Positions 12,365 to 21,060 of a DNA stretch of 64,000 bases are shown here, one piece after another. Below the pieces are notes generated by a model. That model did not search any database, was not told the DNA's origin, and saw nothing but the letters and a program-made list of their open reading frames with translations. The DNA is from Ascarosepion bandense (taxonomy: Eukaryota; Mollusca; Cephalopoda; Sepiida; Sepiidae): positions 3,345,501 through 3,409,500 of the forward strand of contig JBBBDQ010000330.1 in NCBI GenBank assembly GCA_037127315.1. Direction: 5' to 3'. Numbering within the stretch: position 1 is the first letter of the stretch; the number at the start of each line of letters is the position of its first letter. The translations under genes and the position numbers were made by a program.

Positions 12365-12545
12365 CACATACACACATATATGAGCAGTTATATATATAAT
12401 CATCCGCAGACAGATCTGTTTCGCTGTATCACAGCTCATCAGTACGATTAGACAGCCGATTGCTTTTTACCCAGGATTGAACCCCGACCGAATTGGCGTC
12501 AGTCGGCAATTCTACCTCTGAGCTATGGGCGCTCGGTAGGAGGAG
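12365..12545 (-). mobile_element. tRNA-headed SINE carrying a hammerhead ribozyme
   Basis: Reading on the minus strand, 12532-12467 is tRNA-like. It has GCCCATAGCTCAGAGG (A box at 12525-12511) and GGTTCAATCC (B box at 12483-12474). The anticodon arm is about 11 nt in the loop, so it is not a functional tRNA. The hammerhead at 12450-12397 follows about 20 nt later, then a TA/TG-rich tail. A Pol III-type promoter feeding a self-cleaving motif recalls known animal SINE-like hammerhead retroelements such as schistosome Sm-alpha. I infer the same arrangement here. Confidence 0.7.
12397..12450 (-). ncRNA. Hammerhead ribozyme, complete (family A, in SINE)
   Basis: The core is CTGATGA (12442-12436), stem II GCTGTGATACAGC (12435-12423) and GAAA (12422-12419). 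Stem III is the palindromic ACAGATCTGT (12419-12410). H17 is C at 12409, giving a GUC cleavage site. Stem I pairs 12443-12446 with 12408-12405, and after a 4-nt bulge 12447-12450 with 12400-12397. All invariant core bases are present. The very short palindromic stem III suggests it cleaves best as a dimer. Confidence 0.82.
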
Positions 12546-12819
12546 GCAGGCTTTTTAGCGTGTATATTATCATTATACACGCCCAATAGCTGAGAGTGTT
12601 CTAATTCATTGCTGAATGAACGATGCGCATATGCTAGAGTAGCTACTGTTTTTCAAAGTCTACCATTCCTCCAGAGTGCTCAATCAGTGTGTGAGAGCGT
12701 AAATGAGTGAAAGAACAGATAGATTAAAACCCACTGTTCATGCATTTACTTTTATAAAGGGTGTTCAATACAAAGTAGAGCTTAATATTGTAATTTTGTC
12801 ATTAAAATGCATTATACAA

Positions 12820-12912
12820 AGCATTATATCACGACAGAAAAATTTTCATGTTTCAGAAAAATATTGTTTTTATTGTTTCAGAACAATATATATTCTTCTT
12901 CAGGTAATATTA
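12820..12912 (-). ncRNA. Hammerhead-like motif (family B, minus copy)
   Basis: CTGAAGA is at 12903-12897 and a first GAAA at 12879-12876. A duplicated CTGAAACA segment then lengthens the stem II region. A TGT-C-GTGATA block near 12838-12829 provides the 3' half, with GUC at the cleavage site. Stem I contains one wobble pair. The internal duplication makes activity uncertain. Confidence 0.45.
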
Positions 12913-13243
12913 TAAAAACAAATGGCGAAAATGATTTATTTTACAAAACATCGACGAATTCATGGTTATTCAGAAAATTAAGGAGGGTGTTTGGAGGAAG
13001 TTAAACAATATAAAAAAATTAAAAAGTGTCATGTTTTGATATTGAAGCTACATTGTTCTCTTTCACGACCCAACTTTTCAACTCCATATTTCAGTCTACT
13101 TCTCACTTTAGATTGAGCAGTATTGACACATCTACAATCATATTGTTTAAATTACTCCAACCACAATTCCTTAATTTTCTAAATAATCATGAATTCATCT
13201 TATATTTTGGAAAATAATTCATTTTCCCTATTTATTTTTAAAA

Positions 13244-13301
13244 TATCACCTGAAGAAGAACAATATTGTTTTGAAACATGATTTTTTTTCTGTAGTGATA
13301 T
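13244..13301 (+). ncRNA. Hammerhead ribozyme motif (family B, plus copy)
   Basis: Stem I pairs TATCAC (13244-13249) with GTGATA (13295-13300). CTGAAGA lies at 13250-13256. Stem II is 13257-13272, built on AACAA/TTGTT. GAAA is 13273-13276, stem III pairs ACA (13276-13278) with TGT (13291-13293), and H17 is A13294. The conserved core is intact, but stem III has only three pairs and H17 is A rather than C. Confidence 0.6.
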
Positions 13302-13349
13302 AATGCTTTTATAAACCATTGTAATAACATAATTACAATATTATATATA

Positions 13350-14280
13350 TATATATATAGTTTTAGTTCAAAGAATTTGTCACTTTAACTGAGCAGGTTC
13401 ATGTCGACTTCGATGTTCAATGAGGACACCGTTATGATGTCTTCACTCACCGGGGGCTTTCTTTTTGTTTTATTGTTTGTTTTTTGTTGTTGTTGTTGTT
13501 TTTTGGTTTTGTTCTGTGTTTTAGTTTTATTTTGTTTTGTTTTGTTTTTTTTATGTTGAGCCCCGTCCTCTTTCCTATTTGTAAGGTGTAATTTAATATT
13601 TTCTAGGTGCGGTACCGTTTACGATTGGTTGATTTCCTTTTTTCTTTTTTTTAAAATTTTGCAGGTGTTTGATTTTTTTATTTCTTTTGCTTTTTGTGTA
13701 CATTTTAATGTAATGTTCTAATGTGAATGTGCCTCCGGTTAATAGTTTTGTATTAAATAGGTGTTTGTTTACTTGTTTTTTTTTTTTTTTGCTTCTTATT
13801 TTGCTTATGGGCTTTTTTTTTTCTTTTTTTGTTAAGTCATCGTTGGGTTTTTCTGTTCTTGTGAACTTTATTTGTGTCTGTTTTATTTTTATTTTTTCGT
13901 TTTATGGTTGATATATTGTTTTCTGTTTTTTGGTCGTGATTGAGAAAAAAGCACACATAAATTCCACAAAAACGCAAACACCCAACCATAACCTAAAAAA
14001 GAAACACTGAAACAGTTAAACACATTAACACTGTCCGAAAAAAAAATGTTCAAACCAACAAAAGAGCTCAATTTAAACAATGAGCATAAGCCAAACAAAA
14101 AATAATGCAAATAAATTCACTCTTGTAGTTTAGAATGCAAGAGTTACAACTAGTAGACATTTTTTACGAGGATGTGGCAAATGATAATATTTTGAAAGGG
14201 TTAGTTTTATTCATATTTAGTACATAAATGAACTTTAAAACGTCTTTTTAAGTTCTATAATGTTATTAGCGGATTTGATT
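13350..14280. other. T-rich low-complexity stretch
   Basis: Long T/TG runs on the plus strand (13470-13830) give spurious hydrophobic reading frames on both strands. There is no gene evidence. Confidence 0.6.
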
Positions 14281-14284
14281 TGGA

Positions 14285-14440
14285 GAAACATGCCATCAGT
14301 ATATCCCGCATAATCTGTCCTGCTATTTACCCATAACTGGGGAAAGAGGAGATAGATTCATACATTTTCTAAGAGCATTAGCACACAAGTAAATGTAATG
14401 AACCCGACGAAAATTATAACTCAAACTCCTATCCATTATT
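14285..14440 (-). mobile_element. SINE family S1 fragment
   Basis: On the minus strand, a TTCATTACATTTACTTGTG block, then CCAGTTATGGGTAAATAGCAG and GGACAGATT, follow the S1 body of 39596-39905. A (TGCG)n microsatellite sits beside it at 14449-14478. Confidence 0.5.
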
Positions 14441-14530
14441 CCACTGGGTGCGTGCGTGCGTGCGTGCGTGCGTGCGTGTATTATTTAATTGCTTAGTTTC
14501 TAGTCATAATAATATTAGACCAGTGCACAT

Positions 14531-15440
14531 TTGTATTTAAAGTGTTCAATACAATTATATTGCAGAACTTTTGAATATTTTCCATTTGTAAACGACGTCA
14601 ATCATCACAGGCAACCTCTCCTGCCTCCCATAAGTATGGACCAAACGTGTCTTCCTGAGAGCAATACACTGCGCCTCCTCGGCCTTGCCCTCTCTTCCGA
14701 TCTCAAGTGGAACCACTACATTGAGTCAATAGATGAACCCACTGCTAAGAAGGTTGGGTCACTGTGTCGGGCCAGGATGTTTTTCCCGCCTGAATCCATC
14801 CTGCATATATACAAATCAACCATTCGTCCGTGCATGGAGTACTGCTGCCATATATCGTCAGTCGCCCCTGCTGTTCATCTCAGTGTTCTTGACAGGCTCC
14901 AAAGGAGAATCAGTAATGTGATAGGTACCGACTTGGCGGCTCGACTACAACCACTTTCCGACCGACGAGAAATGGCTTCCCTTTGTCTGTTCTATAAATA
15001 CTTCCGTGGCTTCTGCTCCAACGAGCTTGAGTCACTGGTGCCTCCGCAACAGGTGTTTACTCGTGCAACCAGACTGGCAACTGGGTCTCACCCATTCACA
15101 GTTAGATCAACCAAATGCACACGACAATTCTACTCCTGCAGCTTCTTTTCCCGCACTTCCCGCCTGTGGAACTCGCTTCCTTATTCTTGCTTTACTGACG
15201 GCTACAACCTCCAGGAATTCAAATGCAATGTCAATACTCATCTCTTAACCACTTTCTTTCCACCTTTGCAACTGTCATCACACCTGTATTCACATCCTTC
15301 TCTTGCTCCTTTCTAACTGGTTCGTTTTTCTCTTCATTCTCTTCTATCTAATCTTTTTACTCCGATGTCTCCCCTTGCACGTCAGTGGCGTTACCGCCTT
15401 GCTCGGGGTGATACGATTAAAAAAATGTTATTACGCGACC
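14531..15440 (+). mobile_element. LINE (non-LTR retrotransposon) 3' end with 261-codon RT C-terminal ORF
   Basis: The open frame 14531-15316 encodes the region after the RT active site. It includes RLLGLALSSDLKWNHYIES, RPCMEYCCHI, ASLCLFYKYFRGFCSNEL, FFSRTSRLWNSLP and LQEFKCNVNTHL. This is the widespread Jockey/CR1-like LINE tail of invertebrates. The RT palm motifs (YADD) are missing, so the copy is 5'-truncated. It ends near a CTTGCTCGGGGTGATACGAT 3' terminus shared with the other LINE fragments here. It is the best-preserved copy of this family. Confidence 0.85.
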
Positions 15441-16060
15441 TGAAGACACCACTATGAGTGGCGATTTTCAATAACTGATTTTACCATTTACCGTTTTTTT
15501 AAGAACGCTCATGCAACCGGGTTTTTTCTCTTTTTTTTTTTTCTTTTTTTGAACGCGCAATTTTTAAAATAACAAGGAATTATAACGTTTTCATCCATAG
15601 TTGCATGAACCGAAGAAATATTTTTTAGTATGGTTACACTTAGTCATAATTTCCGTTCTTTCATTCAATAGTTCGTTTTCGTTTGGGAATAGCATAATCT
15701 TTAACTTTTCTTCCTGACACATTCTACACATTTTGCCACCGTTGTAAGGCTTGGATGTTTTTACTATACTTCACGTTATATCTGGGTCTTTTCCATATTT
15801 TGATTTTAATTTCTAAACGTGGCTAGCCAATTTTGTACAGTTTTTTAAGTTTTCTATTTTGAATGTAGACTTGTGATTGAACCACCTGGTCTTAAAGGTG
15901 TCTTTGGTTAAACCCAAAGATATTTTATATTTTATTGAAACTATTGAAAAAACACGGTTACGTGAGCGTTCTTAAAAAAACGGTAAAATCAGTTATTGAA
16001 AATCGTCTGAAGACACCACTCATGATAGAAACCTAGGTCGCGTAATAACTCCTTTACAAG
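15425..16060 (-). mobile_element. PLE 3' fragment (GIY-YIG) bracketed by inverted family-D hammerhead repeats
   Basis: Minus-strand translation of about 15905-15590 gives KDTFKTRWFNHKSTFK, a stop, then CRMCQEEKLKIMLFPNE and NERTEIMTKCNH. This is the C-terminal part of a Penelope-like GIY-YIG endonuclease with its cysteine pairs. It is flanked by 15425-15520 (rearranged family-D repeat, minus sense) and 15958-16060 (intact family-D repeat, plus sense). The (TA)n at 16063 follows. Confidence 0.75.
15992..16049 (+). ncRNA. Hammerhead ribozyme, complete (family D)
   Basis: Stem I pairs GTTATT (15992-15997) with AATAAC (16044-16049), and CGT (16004-16006) with GCG (16040-16042). CTGAAGA is 16007-16013. 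Stem II is 16014-16027 with one C-A mismatch, and GAAA is 16028-16031. Stem III is the palindrome ACCTAGGT (16031-16038) and H17 is C16039 (GUC). It has the same architecture as the 38.7-kb copy. Short palindromic stem III is a known feature of retroelement hammerheads. Confidence 0.8.
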
Positions 16061-16062
16061 TG

Positions 16063-16113
<51 letters not shown>
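16063..16113. repeat. (TA)n microsatellite between two PLE units
   Basis: An uninterrupted TA run separates the family-D unit (left) from the family-C unit (right). Confidence 0.9.
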
Positions 16114-16115
<2 letters not shown>

Positions 16116-16142
16116 AATAGTTGTTACAATGGTTTATAAATT

Positions 16143-16220
16143 CATAGTATCACTACACAAAAATTTTCGCGTTTCGAAGCTAGCCATTTGTCTAGGCTAC
16201 TTCATTCTTCAGGTGATCTA
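16143..16220 (-). ncRNA. Hammerhead ribozyme, complete (family C, minus copy)
   Basis: This is the inverted partner of the 17.2-kb copy. CTGAAGA is 16212-16206 and GAAA 16175-16172, with the same stem I (ATCAC/GTGAT) and the same ACGCGAAA/TTTTTGTGT stem III. A few substitutions in the stem II loop do not touch the core. Confidence 0.78.
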
Positions 16221-16749
16221 GTTGATATGAAAATTATCTAGTTGAAAAGACCGTTTATTTGTGTTGGATTTGTTTTTTTAGGTGGTAGTGGGGTTGGGCT
16301 GTAATTTTAATTCTGTTGAACTTTTTAGCGTCTTAGGGTTAAGTGTTTGGGGGTGGCTAAGTTCAGGATAGGTTTTCCTATTTATCTTGTGGCGCCGTGG
16401 GTGTTGTTATTTGGTTTAGGGGTTGGTAGGTGTTGTTTTTTTTTTGTTTTTTTTTTTTTTAGCTGGTTGCTTCTTCCTTAATTTTGGTTATTTTGTATTG
16501 AGGTATGAGTTTTGAGGTATGAGTTTTTTGTTTTTTAGTTTTTTACAGTGTCGATATTTTCTTTTATTTTTCTACTATTTTACTGTAGCTGGACTTTTTT
16601 GCTGGAATGGTATGGGGTTTGTTGTCTTTTGTTTCTAGGTTTTTTGTTCTTTTTTTGTTTTGTTTTTTTTTGTTTTTTGTTTTGTTTATTAATAGGGTTG
16701 GTTATGTGTATTTTTTCATTGGGGGTTCGTGGGTGGGGTGTTTATTTGT

Positions 16750-17112
16750 TTATTTAAATTTTAGCGAGAAATATTTGCGATGTTTGCATAGTACTGCTAA
16801 TTCGTCTCTACGGTTTAATAGGTCGCTACTGTTGGGGTACTGTAGAATGTGTAGCTTTTCACTTAAACATAAAAGGCAGATGTCATCAAGTGAGTTGCAA
16901 GTTCTAGTTTTTTCTAGGATTTTCCATTTTACTTTGGGTTTCTGTTTTGAATCCTTTAGCTTGCAAAAGTATGTGGACAGGGATGTTTGGTTTCGGTCTA
17001 CGCTGTTTTTAAATGAGGTTAGGTGCATGTACCAGCTCTGCTTAAAAGTGTTCTTAGTTGATCCGATATATACTTTATTTATAGTTAGATTTTCAATAGA
17101 AATCCAACACAA
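16750..17112 (-). CDS. PLE GIY-YIG endonuclease C-terminal fragment
   Basis: A 120-codon open frame at the start of the GIY-YIG module: NKVYIGSTKNTF supplies the YIG half. The downstream Cys/His residues (CLLC, LCKH) match PLE-type endonucleases, which nick DNA for target-primed reverse transcription. The reverse transcriptase is absent. The frame opens directly from the hammerhead repeat, which suggests truncation at the repeat junction. Confidence 0.75.
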   Translation of the reverse strand: MCWISIENLTINKVYIGSTKNTFKQSWYMHLTSFKNSVDRNQTSLSTYFCKLKDSKQKPKVKWKILEKTRTCNSLDDICLLCLSEKLHILQYPNSSDLLNRRDELAVLCKHRKYFSLKFK

Positions 17113-17150
17113 ATAAACGGTCTTTTCAACTAGATAATTTTCATATCAAC

Positions 17151-17228
17151 TAGATCACCTGAAGAATGAAGCAGCCTAGACACATGGCTAGCTTCGAAAC
17201 GCGAAATTTTTTGTGTAGTGATACTATG
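17151..17228 (+). ncRNA. Hammerhead ribozyme, complete (family C, plus copy)
   Basis: Stem I pairs ATCAC (17154-17158) with GTGAT (17218-17222), extended past a bulged A by TAG/CTA. CTGAAGA is 17159-17165. A long stem II (17166-17195) closes with GAAGC/GCTTC, and GAAA is 17196-17199. Stem III pairs 17199-17205 with 17210-17216 (ACGCGAA with UUUGUGU, two G-U). H17 is A17217. All core bases are conserved. Confidence 0.8.
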
Positions 17229-17440
17229 AATTTATAAACCATTGTAACAACTATTACAATATAACGCTCTACGTTTGTATCGAGCACTCTTTATAAAAGT
17301 AAATGCATGAACAACAGGTTAAAAAACCTTCGAGTTCTACAACTTAGTTACTATATATATATATATGTATTTGTCTTGCCCTTTCGCTTAATGATCTTAT
17401 CAACCGATTATTGTTATCTGAAATATATTGCTCAAGAGTA

Positions 17441-17459
17441 GCCACACACACACACACAC

Positions 17460-17492
<33 letters not shown>
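17441..17492. repeat. (CA)n microsatellite
   Basis: CA dinucleotide run with one CG interruption. The flanks (GATAACAATAATCG, TCTGAAATATATT) form a loose inverted pair around it. Confidence 0.85.
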
Positions 17493-17495
<3 letters not shown>

Positions 17496-17639
17496 CATAT
17501 TTTAGATAACAATAATCGACAGATATCATTAAGCAAAGGACATAAAAAATGTGGCAAATTACTTTAATTGCTATAAATGCATTCTTTTGTTATTAACGTC
17601 CCATTATAAAATCTAGTTTAGCCATGCCAATCATCACAG

Positions 17640-17780
17640 ATGGCATTTCGGTACCTCGACGTGGTGTAAGAGTTAGCAAGCTTGTCTAGCTAAAATCATT
17701 ACAATTGATTAGTGAATTCGATCCTCACCGGGTACCCCATTCTTTTGGCCTTGTGCCACATCTAAACTGCGCTTAGAAAA
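17640..17780 (+). mobile_element. tRNA-derived SINE head (family S2)
   Basis: GGTACCTCGACGTGGTGTAA starts a tRNA-like fold with an A box in GTGGTGTAAGAGT. A B box lies in GAATTCGATCCTC, and the 3' acceptor-like GGGTACC pairs with the 5' end. Related copies lie at 42686-42779 (-) and nearby. Confidence 0.55.
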
Positions 17781-18033
17781 TCACCATCACGGATGGCATT
17801 TTGAAATTTATTTTACTAATTATTATTTTTTTGTCAGACATTTCACACTCCTGCCTTGTAAACACCTTGGAACAGTCCATCATTGTGATAAAAAAAAACA
17901 CAACCATCCAGCGTCACCAACGCAAGTTGATATATATATAACGTAATGATATAATTTTCTGTCACATATATATATATATATATATATATATAGATAGATA
18001 GATATATATATATATATTATGTTACGTTATATA

Positions 18034-18700
18034 TATATTTAGGCAGCAACATTTTATTCAGGCTTCTTTCATTAAATACGGCCGACAAGGAAGATTTAAT
18101 CAATTTTTGCGTTATCGACCAGAATTTTCCTTAAGGCTTTTTGTAAATTATGGATTAATAAATGTCTTCTAATAGTCCTTTGATTAGACAAGATATATGT
18201 AAACCGTCTACTCAAGGAGATGGTGTGTCCGATATAGGTAATTAATTTGGGACAAGAAACACAGTCTTATAGTGGGTATTGAAATTGATACACTATATTG
18301 GTCATCACTAGTTTAGATTTGATGAGGTTATTTGGTTAATGACGACAAGCTTTGCGGCTTTCCATTTTCTGTATTCTATCAAACTTTACGTGTTTTTTCG
18401 GGAATTACAACAGAAATATGGTGTTTAATAATTTTCCGTATAGAAAATTCGTCCTGTTTGTAGTAATTGTGTGCCTGGTTGCATTAAAATATGTTGATGT
18501 CTTGTGTTGTAGTTAGAGAAATTATTGTTGACTAATATTTATTTTATGCGTTTCAGTTCACTTCTGGGCGGAAGAGGAATTTTGGTGTGCTCTATTTAAG
18601 AAGTTTGTTATCACTGCTATTTAATACCTACAAATAATTTCTTGACCTCTGGCCATTCTGATAATAAGAGGATTTGCCTTTAATTCGATTAAAAATAAAG
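18034..18700 (-). mobile_element. Decayed PLE 3' portion
   Basis: The minus strand near 18240-18090 reads YTGHTISLSRR-like sequence and then IRRHL. These match the GIY-YIG region of the large PLE (YIGHTTNSLSRRLTLHL, IFRHLEQHGY). Stops and frameshifts are frequent. Its 3' end abuts TA-rich tracts (17940-18033). Confidence 0.55.
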
Positions 18701-18974
18701 CTGGAAAAATTTATTAACAATTTTCAACTCGAAGTAAGAATTGTAAAGAACAGAATAAGTATTAACTTTTTTAAAAGTCACTCATTTTCTTTATTCATTA
18801 ATCATGAGAAACGCCAGTTTAAGAAAAGTACGAAGATTTATTATTTAAGCAGCCACACAAATAGATGCACACACATTCCATTCTTTCGTTTTTGGATCTG
18901 AAGCCTTGAATGGCAAAATGAATTATCAAATCTAATTTTAATGAAGTCTATCTCATGAAGCGTTTCCATTTGTC

Positions 18975-18978
<4 letters not shown>

Positions 18979-19024
<46 letters not shown>
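18979..19024. repeat. (TA)n microsatellite
   Basis: Uninterrupted TA run. No PLE end is recognised beside it. Confidence 0.9.
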
Positions 19025-19028
<4 letters not shown>

Positions 19029-19129
19029 GGTAACGGAGAAATAAAGCAATAATAATAGTTTTAGTGTCGTAAAACAATCAAAAGAATGCCGAACTCTTAT
19101 GCAATATCAATCTACTAATATTACTGTGA

Positions 19130-19520
19130 TTGATTGATAATTTCCTCATACATAGACATAACATGTGCAACAAAAAAGTTTTAAGGAAAATAGAAACAAA
19201 AATTACGTTTGTGCTTAGAATAAAAAAAATCACTGAAATTTCTGGGACACAAAATGAGATGATAAGAAAAGAGGGCATGGAAAATTTGACACTCATAAGA
19301 CATGCTAAAGGTAAAAGGGACAAAAGGAAACCTCAAGTAAAAGGCCTAACAAATTTGTGCAAATGGATTGCAGAACATGGACTGAGGGAAACAGTAACGG
19401 GGAAATATTGTTTTTTAGGAAGTTGTAGAAAATCATGATTGCTCACGACCTGAAAGGAAATTTTGTATAAAGAAAGAACGCACAAGGAAAGATTCATCTT
19501 GTTAACATTATCCACACACT
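19130..19520 (+). mobile_element. LINE RT C-terminal relic (RTE-like)
   Basis: The plus frame has NKKVLRKIETKITFVLRIKK, then IRKEGMENLTLIRHAKGKRD and LTNLCKWIAEHGL. This follows the C-terminal block of endonuclease-RT LINEs (VLRRI..K..LL..I..RQL.F.GH.MRKEGLENL). A second copy lies at 20630-20990. Confidence 0.6.
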
Positions 19521-19524
19521 CTAC

Positions 19525-20225
19525 CGCTACTCCACAATTTTCTCACTTTGGTACTAATAAACCAAATTTTTCTGATGTTAGAAAAATAAAATTAACGATT
19601 AAGCACAGAATTTAAATTTCAACAGTCAAGCTGTGTATTTAAAATCAGGGGTGGATTTTCGGTAGTCAGGAATTAATGCAACTATTCATAACAGAATAGG
19701 AATATTAAATGTAATTAAATGTATAATGTATGGCAATTATTCTTTCGGCAGTAATGCATTGAAAATCAGAAAGAAAGATTATCAGCGACCAGGAATTAAA
19801 AGAAGCGTTAACAATTGAATGTTAATTACATTTTGTGAAAACATCGTATCTATACAATAAACATTCCGCATTACTTATCAGAAAAGTTAATGTCACTGTC
19901 GGTGGAAATTAATAAATTATTTTTAATTTAAAACATTTTTACAAGAAATAAGACTTTACAACTTTATTCTCATCGCTATTGATGGGAATATTATTTCTAA
20001 CCTTTTGTTTTTGATAGTCTCAAAAGCTAACATCCTGATTATATCGTTATTTCCACTTTGAGATTACATGTTATCGATTTTACTAGTTACTACTGTTGGA
20101 AGTCTTCAACTGATGTGGTTTTTGTTTTTTTGGTAATGTTTTTTGTGACCTGAATTGGTTGCGTAGAGATGATAGGACATTTTCGAATAAGTCGGACACT
20201 ATGCACGATATTCATATGATAGTCT
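19525..20225. other. No recognisable feature
   Basis: AT-rich and non-repetitive by eye, within the expected last intron of LOX-B. Confidence 0.5.
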
Positions 20226-20229
20226 ACAT

Positions 20230-20990
20230 CTGACGTGGCTATTTACGAACAGGATTAGTTACAAAAGTAACCACAGTGCAACCTATGGTGTGTTCAATTT
20301 CCTTATCTTCTGTACTAAATTTGTTGTAACTGGTCCATACGCCGAGGTATTTGAAGTGTTTATATACTAATTCTACGTCCTGAATTTTTATGATGGATTC
20401 AACGTAGATGTCATCAGTGCTTTCATTCCAATTCCAGATCATATGTTCTGTTTTAGTAAGTTTTACAAGTTCCATTTCTTGGAAAGCATTATATAGAATG
20501 TTGCTGTCTTTGTTCAAGATCATTTCACACCAACTATCAACACCTATGCCATCAGCATAGCCTCAAAGATTGTTGGTACACTCTTCTCTAATGGGACAAC
20601 AAAAGCTCTGTTTCTGTTAATAGATTTGTTTGGGATATGGTACGATATATTTAAACTCCAGATATGCTGTAGATGTGAGTAACGGCGAAGTTTTAAGGAA
20701 AATGGAAACAAAAGGGAAACTTCTATATAGAATCAGAATAAGACAGCTAAAATTTATCGAGCACATAATGTGGAAAGAGGGTTTAGAAAACTTGACATTC
20801 ACACAATATATTAAAGGGACACAGGAAAACAGCCAGTAAGCTACCTGGTGAGCTTGTGTAAATAGTTGGAAGGACAGGGAGTAGAAGTGATAGCAAAAAG
20901 ACACAGATTGCTAAGAAATACGAAGGACAGAAAATCGTGGAGAACCATGATCGGCAACGTCCTTAAGAGACATGTCGCATAGAAGAAGAT
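20230..20990. mobile_element. Two opposed LINE relics
   Basis: 20523-20239 (-) encodes KTEHMIWNWNESTDDIYVES and then FKYLGVWTSYN, an RT thumb-type segment. 20630-20990 (+) encodes EVLRKMETKGKLLYRIRIRQ, then LKFIEHIMWKEGLENLTFTQ, the same C-terminal block as 19130-19520. Both belong to one RTE-like LINE type, inverted relative to each other. Confidence 0.6.
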
Positions 20991-21060
20991 GCTATATAAA
21001 AGCACATTATCTGACTACACATAAATACAATAAGTGAACGGAAAAACTGTAACTACATCC

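Larger units (their letters stand above)
12800..13345. mobile_element. Inverted pair of hammerhead-bearing PLE-type terminal repeats (family B)
   Basis: The arms are about 12808-12925 (-) and 13228-13345 (+). Both contain an AAGCATTATAT/TAATGCTTTTATAAACCATTG-type end, CTGAAGA and a GAAAC core. The spacer of about 300 bp has weak PLE-like coding remnants. The right arm abuts a TA tract at 13347. Confidence 0.65.
16114..17265 (-). mobile_element. 5'-truncated PLE with GIY-YIG ORF between inverted hammerhead repeats (family C)
   Basis: The minus-strand ORF 17112-16750 (120 codons) contains NLTINKVYIGSTKNTFKQ, KPKVKWKILEKTRTCNSL, DDICLLCLSEKLHIL, DLLNRRDELAVLCKHR and KYFSLKFK. These are PLE endonuclease motifs (YIG, the CxxC-like pair, the HR block). 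Terminal repeats 16116-16270 and 17093-17262 are inverted copies of each other, and each carries a hammerhead. The spacer 16270-16745 is T/G-rich 3' UTR. Confidence 0.85.

Noticed and set aside
12467..12532. Functional tRNA gene
   Set aside because: The anticodon loop is about 11 nt and the acceptor ends do not pair fully. It fits a SINE head.
13723..14110. Hydrophobic small proteins on both strands
   Set aside because: They arise from T-rich low-complexity DNA.
19961..20040. Minus-strand IIFPSIAM as a lipoxygenase C-terminus
   Set aside because: The residues before it lack the PYxxLDPE block and the frame continues past the expected Ile.
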